A DNA stretch of 64,000 bases from Manis javanica (taxonomy: Eukaryota > Chordata > Mammalia > Pholidota > Manidae), in contig NC_133158.1 of NCBI RefSeq assembly GCF_040802235.1, forward strand, positions 20,959,001 through 21,023,000, read 5' to 3'. The notes under the pieces are model-generated. The model had not been told where the DNA came from. It made no database searches and was given only the letters and a program-made list of their open reading frames with translations. The translations under genes and the position numbers were made by a program. Below, piece by piece: positions 20,080-32,199 of the stretch (the first letter of the stretch is position 1; every line of letters begins with the position of its first letter).

Positions 20080-21045
20080 AGGCAGTTTTATAGGTTTTTT
20101 CCTTTTGACTAAAAAAAAAGTGGATTTTACTTTTAATTATCACATTTCATATGATAAATTTCATAACATATATGGTATTTTGCACCCAGTTCTCAAGTCA
20201 TCATTAAGAACCATATTCTGCAATGTTTTCAATGCTCTTACATAAAGTCATTTATCCTGCATTAGAAAATGAATGTTCCTGTAACGGAAAGTATTTCAGA
20301 AGCCTTTTGAAAAACAGCCAATAGGTGTGAGACTGATATTATTCCTCTGGGTTTTGTAAGTTTGAAGAGTACAGGTCAACAATAAGTTTATTCTGTTTGA
20401 GTACCGTTATTTATGATTGAACCTTTTGAAATGCCAATATCCAGCCATTTTTGACTGACTGAAGTGGCAGTTTCATATGTTCAAACTATTAATCCATGAA
20501 AGAAATTTATACCAAATCCTATGGATTGACTTTATACAGTATGAAATGCAGGGTCATTTTTTGGCTTGGAAAATATTCCTCAGGTGTAGCTTAACTCACT
20601 TGTTTTCACAGCTGTTAATAAGAACAATAGCTTGCTGGCAATGATACCATGCACCCAAGTACAACCATAAGTGGGCAAAGGATAATCTTCCAGTGAAGTG
20701 TAGATGCAGGTTTAGATCGCAAATGGATTCCCAGATCTGTCTAAGGGAACAGAGGCCATGCCAGTTTTGTTCATTGTTTTGTCCTCAATAAATACACACT
20801 ACAGAACCTGGAACAAAATAGGCAGAGAACCCAGTAATATTAAATGCATGAAAATAAATGCCTGCGGATGTTTTAATGCACTTTGAAGTAATGATTTTGA
20901 TGAAAAGAAAAGGTTATGCTCTAAGTATATGGAAAATTAAATTAGTGTACCTGCTGTTTCACTGATGGCTTTGGTGAACAAACTGTGAGATGTCACACCA
21001 GAAATGAAATGCCATATGAGAGGAAAGTAACAAAACTTTAAAGTT
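20080..21045. other. no gene; weak L2 remnant
   Basis: AT-rich. At 20755-20860, 'CCAGTTTTGTTCATTGTTTT' and 'GAACCTGGAACAAAATAGGC' weakly follow an L2 3' end. No other feature is supported. Confidence 0.4.
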
Positions 21046-21049
21046 AATG

Positions 21050-21180
21050 AAGGTCTAGTGATACCTATTCCTGTATTTTAAAAGATGAAGAAAAAGAATT
21101 AAAGAGGTTAAATAACTTGGCTGAGATCATATAACCAGATAGCTAGGAAGAGAGGAATAAAACCTAAGACACATCTATCC
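21050..21180 (+). repeat. MIR fragment
   Basis: 'AAAAGATGAAGAAAAAGAAT', 'TAAAGAGGTTAAATAACTTGG', 'CTGAGATCATATAACCAGAT', and 'AGCTAGGAAGAGAGGAAT' correspond to the MIR core 'agatgaggaaactgag...aacttgcccaaggtcacacagctag'. Confidence 0.6.
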
Positions 21181-21519
21181 CACTCTAATGTAGTCTTTCC
21201 ATATTTTAATTAAAAGAGAAAAGTCTGTTTTGGACTTAATTCAGTGTTATAATTAGTAACCCTTTAAATAGATTTAACTGAACTAAATACATGACAGCAA
21301 ATCAGTGTTACCCCAGAATAATATTTTCATTCGAAAAGACTGTATAATTCTTAGCATTCATTTTAGAGAGAATCTCAGACTTGTCATTACTTCTTTGCAC
21401 CACATAACACTGAAGAAGCAGAGGGTGTTTTTACCTTGATTAACTTGTGTAGTAAGTTGAATTTATTAGTTTAATTTTTGTTGCTTGATGTGCACATGGA
21501 TTAAAACCTTATGTTAATT

Positions 21520-21990
21520 ATCAATTATTCAAGTATTTATCAAGTACCTACTCTATTACAAGACAACACCAATACTGAGATACAAAGGTGGTCAAGACCC
21601 CATAATGCTTTCCAATTTGAAACCTGCAGCCTAGTGAAGGTGACATGACGGATAAAAAAGTAAAATAAAATCAAAGACTGATAAATATACTGATTGCCTA
21701 TTGTGAAGTGTTCTTAATCAAATTAAGAGGTTGCTAAGGTAGAGAATAGTGGGGATATGGAAGAAACATGAGGCAGTCAACCTAAATAAAGAGATCAGCA
21801 GTGAATTCTGTGAGAAGTTACATATAGACTGAAACCTGAAGGATGCAAAGGAGACATTCAGAGATGATGAGAATAGCATTCCATGCAGAAAAAAAAATGA
21901 CAGTATGTTCAAAGGCCTGTGATGTGAAAAGTGTTCTAAAAAAATCAAGAAATAGTGAAAGGACACCATAGTGGTCTGAGTTCAATGAGA
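21520..21990 (-). repeat. L2 LINE 3' region
   Basis: Plus strand reads as reversed L2: 'CAAGTATTTATCAAGTACCT', 'ACTGAGATACAAAGGTGG', 'TGCAGCCTAGTGAAGGTGAC', 'GACTGAAACCTGAAGGATGC', 'AGCATTCCATGCAGAAAAA', and 'TGTTCAAAGGCCTGTGATG'. It is an ancient copy without coding capacity. The 83-codon minus frame at 21718-21969 is fortuitous. Confidence 0.75.
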
Positions 21991-22079
21991 AGGAAGGGTT
22001 GGGGAGGAGAATTTACTTGAGGTGAGGGCTTAGGCATGTTTTTATGAAGACGCTCTTTCTCTTCCTTGGTTCTTTATTA

Positions 22080-22390
22080 CCAGATCTGTGTTTGCAAAGA
22101 CAGTTGGTAGAGACAGTTCTTGCTTGTGCTCCTCACTCTCCTACATGTTTTGCTGGCTACACTGAAATAACAAGCTTTTACAGCTCTACTTAAGTATTTC
22201 TCAAGGTTATTTATTCAGATAAATAACCCCCAACTATAGGATACGGGGAGGGGACAAAGGGAACTAATGCAAATTTGCTGATGCTCATGCTGCATGCTGT
22301 GCTTTGAATAATAAAGTCGTTTGTCTCTGACCCAGGAATCTTGTGTCTTAGCCAGCATCCATGATCACTAACAGAGCCACATTAGCTTGT
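22080..22390 (+). mobile_element. possible ERVL-type LTR fragment
   Basis: 'GCTTTGAATAATAAAGTCGT', 'TTGTCTCTGACCCAGGAATC', and 'TTAGCCAGCATCCATGATCA' look like the polyadenylation-signal/R-U5 end of an LTR (AATAAA at 22310-22315). The left part is too decayed to fix the boundary. Confidence 0.4.
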
Positions 22391-22924
22391 AAATAGTATC
22401 AGAATCAAACCGCAGACCCAACAATAAGTCTCTTAACTCCTTAGCAGTGAATAGAAAGATTAAGACTGCCATTTAAAGAGTTTGAGCTAGAGATCTGATT
22501 GAATATAGTCATGTTAAGTTTTAGTGTGATATCTAATGAGGAAGAACATATGAGCATATTATTAATGTTTGGTTACCATCTGTGAAGAGGTGCAAACTAT
22601 CATTTGATTACTTTCCTAGGGAAACAATATATTATTTTTAGAAAGAAATTCTATTTTTATGTGAGTGGATTTTCGTCTTGAATTTATAATGTTGAAATAC
22701 AAATTAACACTTTTTTTGTTAAATACCACTGGGGTGTCTCTATTTTGCCCACGTGTCTGTGCTATAAATACCTTCTTAGTAGGATACTCTGATTTCTGTA
22801 GTTTTTATTTACTACTACTAATAAAAACTTCTTACTTTTTGTAGTAATATATTAAAATCCGTGGATATCTAAGGAGTCAATTTCATTATTGGGGAAGATA
22901 GATTATATTTCTTTTACAAGTTGT

Positions 22925-23290
22925 CATGTTCACTAACTTGTGCTGAACTCTCAAAAATTCACTGAGACGCAAACTGCAAGGGGATGAGTAATTTAATCAG
23001 GTGATAGCAACAGGAACCATTCTCAAAGGGAGTCTCTCTTCAAACCTGGGGAATAAGAATGATTTTTAAAGGGAAGGAAACAAAAGCACCACATAAGTGG
23101 ATGAGGCAATACTTAAATTGTACAGAAAGGAGAGGGGGTTTGTGTCTGTTTGTGTGATTTGGTCTGTATTAGTCCTTCACATCTTGTTCTTGGAATTTTT
23201 GACTGGCAGAAGGAATTTAGAAACAGGCGGTTTGTCTATTAACATAAAAGCATGGTAATTAGCCTAATTTTTTCCCAAAACATTGCCTTC
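22925..23290. repeat. possible LTR-type dispersed repeat
   Basis: 'GACGCAAACTGCAAGGGGAT', 'AGTAATTTAATCAGGTGATAG', 'CTCAAAGGGAGTCTCTCTTC', and 'AACCTGGGGAATAAGAATG' read like a dispersed ERV-type element. The family, ends and orientation are uncertain. Confidence 0.35.
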
Positions 23291-23294
23291 TGTT

Positions 23295-24245
23295 TAAGAA
23301 TTTCAAAGTTTGACTAAAGGATCAATATCACTTTTCTTAAATATATCCCTTAATAGTACAAATGTAGCCAGATTGTCAATAACATTTTTAAAATAAATGA
23401 AACTTCTAGATAGATGTAGTTATTCATATTCTACAAAATATGTTTCAAACCTTCCCTTGTGAAATCTTATGGGAATGAACATTCCACTGATTAAATGTGG
23501 AACAGTGATTTATTCTACCTTGAACTTATAGTCTAAATATAATCATTTCATTACTGGTAACAAATCACCTTAGGAGCAGTTACAGCTAGAATATTTCCTC
23601 ACAATCTGGAATGAAATGTTGAATACAACTTTCAGTTCTACCTCCCTTTATCATGTTGCAATGAACCTGAAGGTTAATTTACTTCCCATCTGCCTTTATT
23701 TCTTACTCTGTTGATCTTACTCTCTTTTCCTTTTTTCTACCATGAGAATACATATTGCAGACCTCTCTTTTTTTCTCCATTTGCAGAACTGGGCCTCTGA
23801 TTTTCATTAAGACAGCACACTGAAGGATCATGCTTTCTTTAACATAATGTAAACTCTTTCATTTCCAATTACTCAGCTGATTCTGTAATTTGATTTTTTG
23901 TTTGAAGCAACTTTTTTTTCTTTTGCTTCTCTAGATGGGCAGCACTTTGAGAGCTATAAAAAACACAAATACCACCAGACCTCTCTGAAATAGTCATTCT
24001 AAACCATATTCACATAACCTAAGCAAATTTTTTTGTTAGTGATGCCGTGATGACTTTTTCCTCCCTTTAGACTTTGTTGATCCTAAGTAGCAAATGACAT
24101 AATAATATTTCATCTAAATCCATTCAAGGAGACAGGCAATATAATAACAGCATTATCTTCAATTGCGTTATGATCAATTTACACAAAAATCTGGATACTC
24201 CGATGGAAGATGTGCTGGGATATGGCAGTTTAGCCATCCTCTGTC
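23295..24245. other. no gene or confident repeat
   Basis: AT-rich unique-looking DNA. No open frame of note, no promoter-like motif cluster, no confident repeat. Confidence 0.4.
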
Positions 24246-24249
24246 AACT

Positions 24250-24455
24250 GCGGGCAGGACAGTGTAATGGGTAAGTCCTACCTGATGATTCTAATCTTAA
24301 CCCTTTCATTCCTGTATCTGTGAGCTTGGGGAAGTATCTAAGCCTCATATTCTTATCTTTAAAATGAGGACTGTAATACCTAGATCAGAGGGTTGTTGTA
24401 ATGATATGCAATAAGCTCCTAATCAAATCTATTGCTCTATGATTACTATTATTAT
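24250..24455 (+). repeat. MIR SINE
   Basis: 'AGGACAGTGTAATGGGTAAG', 'CTGTGAGCTTGGGGAAGTAT', 'CTTATCTTTAAAATGAGGAC', 'TGTAATACCTAGATCAGAGG', and 'GTTGTTGTAATGATATGCAA' match MIR from the left monomer onward. Confidence 0.75.
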
Positions 24456-24459
24456 TACT

Positions 24460-25360
24460 AATGCAGAACCACCATAAAGTGAATATTCATTGGCCAAACA
24501 CAGATGTTGAAATGGCCAGGATGATTGGTGTCTACATATTACATACACAATGTCTTAGTTACCCTACTTAAATCGTAATAATAAATCTCAACAGATATGT
24601 TATCTGGGCCTTGGTTTAGATTGCTGGATCAAGGATTATGGACTTTGTTTTAATTAATTAATTCATTCATTCATCTTGGTGCATCCAATACTGCCAACCT
24701 TTTTAAAAAATCTCATATTGTATAGATCTGTCATTTTACTTTGCTTCAAGCCTGGCATCAGTACGTGACAATAGTATGGAAATTTTGGGCATTTTGTTAC
24801 CTCGCATACGAGGGAAAGGATCACCTTGTTAGTTTTCTATAATTAGTGTTTCTTCAGCCTACTTTCAAGTATTGCCTTGTTATAAAATGTTCTCTTCGTG
24901 CTTTAAAGCCAGAATACATGAGGATGGCAATATGAAATCATAGAAAAAGACTAAATTGCAGTTGGAATCGTAATCACACTGGAGTTTGTTCATTGGTCAT
25001 TAGTTCTTGGATTAGTTACACTCAAGGAATGCTGGTGTCCTCACTTATAAATTGAGGATAGTAATATCCCCATAGGGTTATATTGAAGAGTAAAGAAAGA
25101 AAGAAAAGTAATATTGTAAATAGTAAACATATATGAATGTAAATTGTTGCTATAGAAGTGACTTAAATCCCAGCACTTTAAACAAAATGGATGGTAAAAA
25201 TGTGACATAATTTTAGGGTATTAGTTTGCTTTTAGAGTAAATTATTTGTGTCTGTGTATTCGTTACTAAATGTATTTCTTAGTTTTTAAATATATGTCAG
25301 CTTAGATTTATATTTTTAAAATACAATTGTCTCATACACATTAGGATGCTTACTTTAAAA
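24460..25360. other. no gene; weak MIR remnant
   Basis: A decayed MIR is likely at 25000-25100 ('GGTGTCCTCACTTATAAATT', 'GAGGATAGTAATATCCCCAT', 'AGGGTTATATTGAAGAG'). The rest is AT-rich, unique-looking DNA. Confidence 0.45.
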
Positions 25361-25364
25361 AATA

Positions 25365-25565
25365 GGATAACAAGTTTTGGTGAGGATTCAGAGAAATTAG
25401 AACACTTGCACTGTTAGTGGGACGTTAAAATGGTGCAGCTGCTGTGAAAACCAGCATGGTGGTTCCTCAAAAAAATAAAAATAGAGTTACCATAAGACTC
25501 AGCAATTCCACTTCTGGGTATATACTCAAAATAATTGAAAACAGGATCTCAAAGAGATATGTTAT
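25365..25565 (+). mobile_element. L1 ORF2 C-terminal fragment
   Basis: 'GTTTTGGTGAGGATTCAGAG', 'TTAGAACACTTGCACTGTTAG', 'AAATGGTGCAGCTGCTGTG', 'GGTGGTTCCTCAAAAAAAT', 'ACTTCTGGGTATATACTCAA', and 'ACAGGATCTCAAAGAGATAT' correspond to the last part of mammalian L1 ORF2. It is a short, degraded fragment in plus orientation with no coding capacity. Confidence 0.8.
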
Positions 25566-26505
25566 GTTACTTGTATTTTACGACAATTTTTTAAAAGCCA
25601 ATTTGGTGTGTGTTTGACTATTCTGGAGCTATATAGTCAGATAGCATATCATAGCATTTACAAGTGCCAGTAGGGATGTCGGACAAAACTTTCTCCATTA
25701 CTCACGCAAGAGGTCCTATCTTGGAGATTAACTCTAAACTGAATTACTGCATCTAAAAATGGGTAGGATTCATACTTCACTAGTGCTGTGTTGAGGTTTA
25801 AAAGAAATAGTATTTTAAAGTATTTTTTAAAACTTTAGGATTAGGGCTTCAACATAGGAATTTTGGGGACCACAGTCCAGTCCATTACAGTATCTCATAT
25901 ACCTTAAGTATAGAAAAAATGTAAACTGTTATGTATTTGTTGTTTTCACAGATGGGTGGTTGTAGTGGACACATGAAATATGATATTCCTCTCATAATTC
26001 ATAAGATTTGAAAATCAAATATGATAAGGACAAGGTCATTCATTCAACAAAGTGTGACTCATCAATCCATTGAATAGATGAGAGACTACTATGAAAAAAT
26101 ATGGAAATAAAACATGGTTCATGTTCTCTAGAAACTGAAAATGAATGTCATTATTCTAGTAATAATATTTACATAGCACTATAATTTATCCTCTTCTTTT
26201 GTTCATGGTCAAATTTAATGCTCATAGAAACCTTGTAAAGAAGATTCAAGCCTATGTTTTATATGTTTTAAGGTTGTGTATTTAGTCCTATTGCATCTGG
26301 TTCTGGAAATTAATCGTGATGGTGTTAAAATGTACCCACTGTTTCATTTTAAAATAGAAGTGGGGCAGTCTTGGTAATAATCCACAGGTGAAAACATACA
26401 CAAAATACTGAGAACTCTGGATTTAGGGAACAAAATGAACTTGTGTCTCTAATATTCCCCTGTTCCAAAACACTCAAAATAAGAGACAGAGAGCAGAGAG
26501 TGAAT
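25566..26505. other. no gene; short MaLR LTR remnant
   Basis: At 25838-25893, 'GGATTAGGGCTTCAACATAG', 'GAATTTTGGGGACC', and 'AGTCCAGTCCATTACAG' are the reversed 5' end of an MLT1-type LTR (minus orientation). The remainder is AT-rich with no recognisable feature. Confidence 0.45.
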
Positions 26506-26582
26506 ATATATTTTTCTATTTATATATATATATATGTATACACACACACACACACATATATATCTATACATATATATATATT
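26506..26582. repeat. (TA)n/(CA)n compound microsatellite
   Basis: Alternating TA runs flank a CA run near 26542-26555. This is a simple tandem repeat with no other content. Confidence 0.9.
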
Positions 26583-28230
26583 CATGAAAGTTTTATGTAT
26601 AAGTGAAACATAAAAGGACAAATACAAATTGACATCAAACCAAGAACAAAGGAAAAAAGGGCAAAATTCACCATAAGGATGGATCCTTCCTGAGGACTTA
26701 AAAGTCTGTTACTTTGAGGCTGCTTTAGGTTCAGAGTCAGTGGAGTAGGAAGGAAAATGAAGGATTGGTTGTCCTGATTAACTGGGCTGTGCCCTTTGTG
26801 GTGCTTTGGGTTAGGGCCTCTGAGCCTTCCTCAGCTGGTGCTGTTTGTCCAGACCTGGAGCCAGGATTGCGGATGAGACAGAAGGATTCACAACTCCCAG
26901 GAGGAACAGGTGCTCTGTCTTTAGCTGATGAGCCACTGCACATCCCATGCAGAAGCCTCTTCTGTTCCTTTCCCCAAATTGTTGAGGGAAGGCTCTTGCA
27001 ATCATAACCAGCTTCTCAAATTGCAATGTGAATAGTCAGCAAACAAGTCTTATGTAATTGAAGAAAACCCACACAATGGAAGAAAAACACTAGTACTTCG
27101 TGGAAAAAGGGTTAACAGAGGAATCAGAAGATGTTTTCAAGCAAGTGGTCTCTGAGCAAACAGGGAGAATTAGCATGCTCATCTCAGCAAGACGCTAGGA
27201 AAAAAATCACCTATTCAGGACCTTAGCACTTTTTTAAAAAGTGAAATTCCTGTGAAATAGTAATAAAAGGAGTTATTTGCCAAATAGCAGAATGGGCACA
27301 ACTACAGAGGAAGTGAAGGAGAAGAAAAAGGAAGCCCAGAGATTTTCTGAAAATGTCCTGCAAAAGACAAAGGAGATAAAAAGCAAGCATGAAAAGGTAA
27401 GAGGTCTAAGAGGACACATCTAGTAATTTCAGTGAGATGCAGAGAGGATGAGAGAAAACAAGGGGAAAATTCCTCAATGGATAGGCAGCAGATGAATGTA
27501 TCAAAAAAAAATACCCATTTTTCAACCACTTTGGTGAAAATCCACGATTTCAAAAAATAAAATAAATGTTAAAAGGCATAACAGGAATAAAGTCAGAACA
27601 AAGCAAAACAAATTATCTACAAAGAAAATCCAAGTAACTTCAGAGTTCTTTTCAATAACAATGAATATGAAAAAACAATGACAAAAATAATCATAAATTC
27701 AGAATACCTTTACCAAAAACTATTACTCAAGTATATGATCAAAAAAAAGTATGCTATAATGGAAGGACTCTGAATTTTATTGCACTGTATATGAATTACT
27801 AAAGGATAAGCACCAAAAAAAAAGAGAAAGAAAAAGAAAAACAAACTGGAAGAGCTTGCTTACATTAAGTTTTGTTAGGCAAAGGCCCCAGTAAAACTCC
27901 CTTGTAGTTAAATCTGCAAAATATTGCTGCATAGGAAAAAAAAGTCAGTATTGTGGGAAAAAGAATGTCAGGTCTGAGTCAGGAAAAAAAGATGACAATA
28001 AAGAAAAATAGGAAGGAAAAAGGGAACATAAATTGATACAGAAGAGATTAACAGTAAGTGAATGCTATCTTGCTGAAATGCCTGAGTCCCGGCAATATTT
28101 TGGTCCACATAAGAAATTTCGAGGCAAGGCTCATGTTGTTTCTTTACAGATTGGCACATAGGAAGAAATGTACAGAGTAATTGTGAAATAGAAGCCAGCA
28201 GACCAGTTCTTCAACCACAAGTTCTCTTTC
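26583..28230. other. no gene; A-rich stretch
   Basis: AT-rich with several A-tracts (for example 27503-27511 and 27814-27845). The open frames at 26737-27026 on both strands overlap and are not coding. No repeat family can be named with confidence. Confidence 0.4.
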
Positions 28231-28235
28231 ATAAA

Positions 28236-28745
28236 ATGAGGCCCGGGATATGCTACCCCAAAATATGACACTTGAGAATACTGAATATTTTAAGCTGAAG
28301 GAGTTTGAAAAAGGTGGCAGAAGTAGGAAGGTCACTTGGATCTTTTCCCCAGGCTTCTCCCTTGAAACAGATGATAAAACTCTCATGAGAGAGTTGCCCT
28401 CCCTGTGCCCACAGGAAAGGAGCATCCTTATCCTGGAAAACAAAGGGACAAGAGGAATCCCAGCACAGGCTTGCTAAATTTCCTCGGGTTTACTACCCTG
28501 ACCTTGTACTCCTTAACCCATCATGTACCACCATGATTTCTACTCTCCATCAGACCTAGCATAAAAATAGTCAGGTCTGTTTCTTCAGATTTTCATTCCC
28601 TTATGAATGCTCCCATGTCACATACAACTTACATTAAGTAAATGTGTATGCTTTTTTTCCTTTTAATCTGTATTTGTCAGCTTCATTTTCAGCCCCAGGC
28701 AGTGACCCTAAGAGAGCCAAGGAAAATTTTGTCCTTCCCTCTGTA
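28236..28745 (+). mobile_element. solo ERV-type LTR, near complete
   Basis: About 510 bp in the order expected of a dispersed LTR. It starts 'TGAGGCCCGGGATATGCTAC', then 'CTTGAGAATACTGAATATTT', 'AAGCTGAAGGAGTTTGAAAA', 'AAATTTCCTCGGGTTTACTA', and 'CCATCAGACCTAGCATAAAA'. It ends in 'AATCTGTATTTGTCAGCTTC' and 'GGCAGTGACCCTAAGAGAG'. A TATA-like ATAAAA lies at 28561-28566, with a poly(A)-signal-like ATTAAGTAAA about 65-75 bp further on. This is the usual U3-R-U5 spacing. The family name is uncertain. Small open frames inside (28250-28477 plus, 28144-28443 minus) are not genes. Confidence 0.65.
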
Positions 28746-29235
28746 TACATGACCTTAAGGATCCTCCCCATTAAAGAAAACCTTCTTCAAATTGCTTTTG
28801 GAAAAACAGTAGAGGAATGGCCTTTAACTTATAAAATGAACACATTTTTAAAAGGCTGTATCAAAAAGGAAAGCACTGATAATATGCACTGAAAAAAGAC
28901 TGAATGCATTTGAAAATGTGAGGAATTCGAGAATTTATTCAGAAGTCAGAGGAAAATGTGCAGAGGAGTCCTGGTGTTTTTTAGGGTAGTAAATCATTGA
29001 GATCTATTTTTGTTCCTTAAGTTTTTAACTCATAGGACATGAAGTTTTCTTATATGTGAAGTTCTAATTATGAGGAGGAAATAGAATTTCTTATTTGACT
29101 CAAGTAGTAGCATGTCTGTACAACTGTCATCTAAAGAAGAAATGGAAAAGGCACTCACAAATTTGCCTCTAAACCATACATAGGTTCAAATAAGTATTAT
29201 AAATGATTCAAAAAACAGATGTTTATTGTGTCATA
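28746..29235. other. no gene or confident repeat
   Basis: AT-rich DNA without a recognisable feature. Confidence 0.4.
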
Positions 29236-29239
29236 TAAA

Positions 29240-29610
29240 AAACCCCAAAACATTTACAACTAAGTGCTCAATAGTAGGATGGTTAGATAAATTTCATTGT
29301 ACCATATAAAATAATATGCAGACACTTTACAGTGAGATAGCTATATGCTGACATAGAGGAATGTCCAAGACCTAATGTTTATATGAAAAGTCATTTAGAA
29401 AACATAGAGCGTTTTTCAATTTATATTTTAAATTATATACATATATGCTTAAATTCATGCATGTCAATGATTAACTGAGGGGAGGAGAAGAAGGGTGTGT
29501 GTGTGTGTGTATTGAAAGGATGGATTAAAAGACTGGAGAGAATTGAGATATTTAAATTAGAATCAGAATGCTTTTCTTACTTGAGAATGAAAGCATACCT
29601 AAATTAATAA
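29240..29610 (+). mobile_element. L1M 3' fragment
   Basis: 'AGTGCTCAATAGTAGGATGG', 'TTAGATAAATTTCATTGTAC', 'ATATGCAGACACTTTACAGT', and 'GAGGAATGTCCAAGACCTAA' resemble the end of an old L1 ORF2 and 3' UTR. Inside is a (GT)8-9 tract at 29494-29511. Strongly decayed; no coding capacity. Confidence 0.5.
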
Positions 29611-31035
29611 AATAAAATAGAAATCTTGTCAAAGTATTTTGTTTTCACAGAAGGATGAAGACACTGAATCTTCCACTCACTAGTCTAGTCTCTTTGTTAA
29701 GTCAGCTATCTGGACTGTCACCCAAACTCAAGACCAGGTTTTTGGAACACACTTTCTCTCCACTGTGAAGTGATATTTTTATTTCTAACTACTGTAAATT
29801 GCTGGAGGGGAGATTCTGTTTGCAAAGCTACCATGCACACATACTCCACACATAGATTGCATAAAACAAAATTAAAAAAACTCCACCACATACACATACA
29901 CAAAATACCAAACACATAAAAGGACACAAATAAATGTCACTCACTATTGCATCGTTTAAAGAAAAGTAATGTTAAAATGATTAGGTATATGTTTCTAGTC
30001 TTTCATATGTGCTCATATATACTATATTTTTTAAATCAAAGTTATATGCACATATTTTTACATTTCTAGATTTTATGTATGTCTGTGTATGTACACCTAT
30101 ATATACATATTTACAAAGGGAAAGTCATAATGTACATTATGGGTTTTTAAGCATACTATAAAAAAAATTTCCCTGTGCCACTAAATAGTCATGTAAAAGC
30201 TACCTGAAGTCTCTGTGTATTACTTTATCTTTTGTATAGTTGAGGCAGGACTCAGTCAATTCATTTTCAAAGGAATTTTTGCAGCAGTGTATCTCTGAGT
30301 ACTTCCTTACAGAGAATCCCTAGGAATGAAATTTCTTAGTCAGAACTCGTACTTTTCAGGCTTTTGATTGCTCTCATGGAACTGCTATCCACAAAGTTTT
30401 TACCATGGCCAGTTTATAAGCAGACTGTTTTTCTCTTACCTCAGACAATGCTAAGTAATTAAAATACATTTTATTATCATTAAAGGTTCCCACTATGATA
30501 TCCTTCTGCCTTCCAGGCTATACCATTTAGTACCAGGTGAAATGTCCAACAGAATGCAGAATTCTCTTCACTGTAAAAACCAAGGTAGGTTTTCAAATTT
30601 TGAAAGTATCCACCTAGAAGTAGGTCATTCAGGAAGAGCTGCTGAGTGCCAGCAACATTCTAGGTATAACCCAGATAGCAACTGAAGTCACTCACTCTGT
30701 CCTTTGAGATACAAATAAAATGAGTTCAAACCAATCATGTAATTCCTAGGAGGTATCATATTCCCTGTAAGATGCCTCAGTCCCAAGGAGCACATGCTTT
30801 CATGGTTACACTGTGTTCTGATTCTTGCTCCATCCACACCTCCTCCTGTCTGGCCACACACCTGTGGGGTTGTTCTCTCCCTGCTCAATTGAGGAACTGG
30901 GCCACCTCTAAGCACCACTTACATAGTTAAGTAGGGGGTGTAATGGGGATTGTGGTGGATGGGAATTCATTTACACCCCAATTCTACCCAGCCAATGACA
31001 TTTATAGATTATGAATTTACAGAATGAATAGAAAG
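29611..31035. other. no gene; possible L1 remnant
   Basis: A weak reversed L1 fragment may lie at 30300-30420 ('TCCCTAGGAATGAAATTTCT', 'AACTGCTATCCACAAAG'). The rest is unclassified. An open frame at 30688-30918 (minus) has no domain. Confidence 0.4.
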
Positions 31036-31628
31036 TAAATATTAGCCATCCCTACTCTTAAAATTCATTGAGGCCTGTCTCATTGACCTGCTTTCATCCA
31101 AAGCCAGCACCTGTGATGTGCACCTCAGTCCCTCAATCCTCGCTCTCTATCCTGCAGGCTTGTATCTTCTCTGGTTCTCCTCACTCACCCTTCCCTCCAC
31201 CCACATCCTGTTAATTCCTTGTGTAGAATAGTTTTAATGATTACTTTTCTATCTCAGAGCCATCCTTCCAGATCCGAGGAGTCTTCATCTTCTTTAACAA
31301 TTGTATCCCTTCTGGAATGTTCCTGAGCAATACCATTATCTCCCGGATGGGAATATTATTATTAGCATTAAAAAGAACAAACTCTTGTTTCCTCTCTGTT
31401 TCAAAGATACAGTGCTGGGAAGGCTTGGTCATTCTAAGGGGAACAAAATATGATTCTGCTCTCCAGGATCTCCAAATATAATATACCTTTTTATATTATA
31501 TATAATATAAAAGGATTGAGGGACTGAGGTGCACATCACAGGTGCTGGCTTTGGATGAAAGCAGGTCAATGAGACAGGCCCCCAGTGTTGGCTGAATGAA
31601 TTTTAAGAACAGGGGTGGCTAATATTTA
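31036..31628. repeat. inverted repeat with 69-bp perfect core
   Basis: Left arm 31036-31140 (105 bp) pairs with right arm 31512-31628 (117 bp); the spacer is 371 bp. The inner 69 bp of each arm (31072-31140 and 31512-31580) are perfectly complementary. The outer roughly 33 bp match with three mismatches. A 12-bp length difference separates the two parts. The inner edge of the right arm overlaps a further AT palindrome centred at 31500/31501, with 14-bp arms CCTTTTATATTATA and TATAATATAAAAGG; the left half has one extra T. No known repeat family was recognised in the arms. Confidence 0.95.
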
Positions 31629-31629
31629 G

Positions 31630-32028
31630 CCTTACTCAGAACCCAGATATTCTCACAGGGCCTCTGACCACCTGCTGACTGTGATCACCCTGAGCTGCCC
31701 ATAACTAGGAGGAAATTTAGGATAGACACAAGGAGAATGTATTTCACTCAAGAACAATGGGTTAAATCTGCCATACAGTGTCCTTCTTGCTGGCTCTGTG
31801 AACTACATTTTGCTGTGCCTTACTCAGGATCTTGGCTGGCACTATGTTGTCATTCTTGACTCCTTATAATGCCAGAGAACCTCTATGCCAAGCCAATATA
31901 TACTGAGTTCTTCTGACTTGAGTCCTATCTGTATCCTATAAACTGCCTGTTTCCCTCTCTATCCTCTCTCCTCCCTCCCTGCCCCTGAATGGAGTGCTGT
32001 AGAAAGGGTAAAAGCAACTGGCTATAAG
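31630..32028. other. no gene or confident repeat
   Basis: Moderately GC, unique-looking sequence with a short CT-rich run near 31955-31982. No exon features. Confidence 0.4.
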
Positions 32029-32029
32029 A

Positions 32030-32195
32030 GATACTGTGATACAAATTCAAGCAGCATGGTTATTGAAAAGAGTCCTGATCTGGCAGTTAAAACACTGGGT
32101 TCTAGTTCCAGCTTTGACTGATGCCAGCTATAGGTCCTTAAGAAACTTCTTAATTCCTGGATCTTTCCAGGACCTGGTTTCCTCATCAGTCAAGT
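32030..32195 (+). repeat. MIR SINE
   Basis: 'AAAGAGTCCTGATCTGGCAG', 'AACACTGGGTTCTAGTTCCA', 'GCTTTGACTGATGCCAGCTA', 'TAGGTCCTTAAGAAACTTCT', and 'GGTTTCCTCATCAGTCAAG' follow the MIR left half. Confidence 0.7.
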
Positions 32196-32199
32196 GGTT

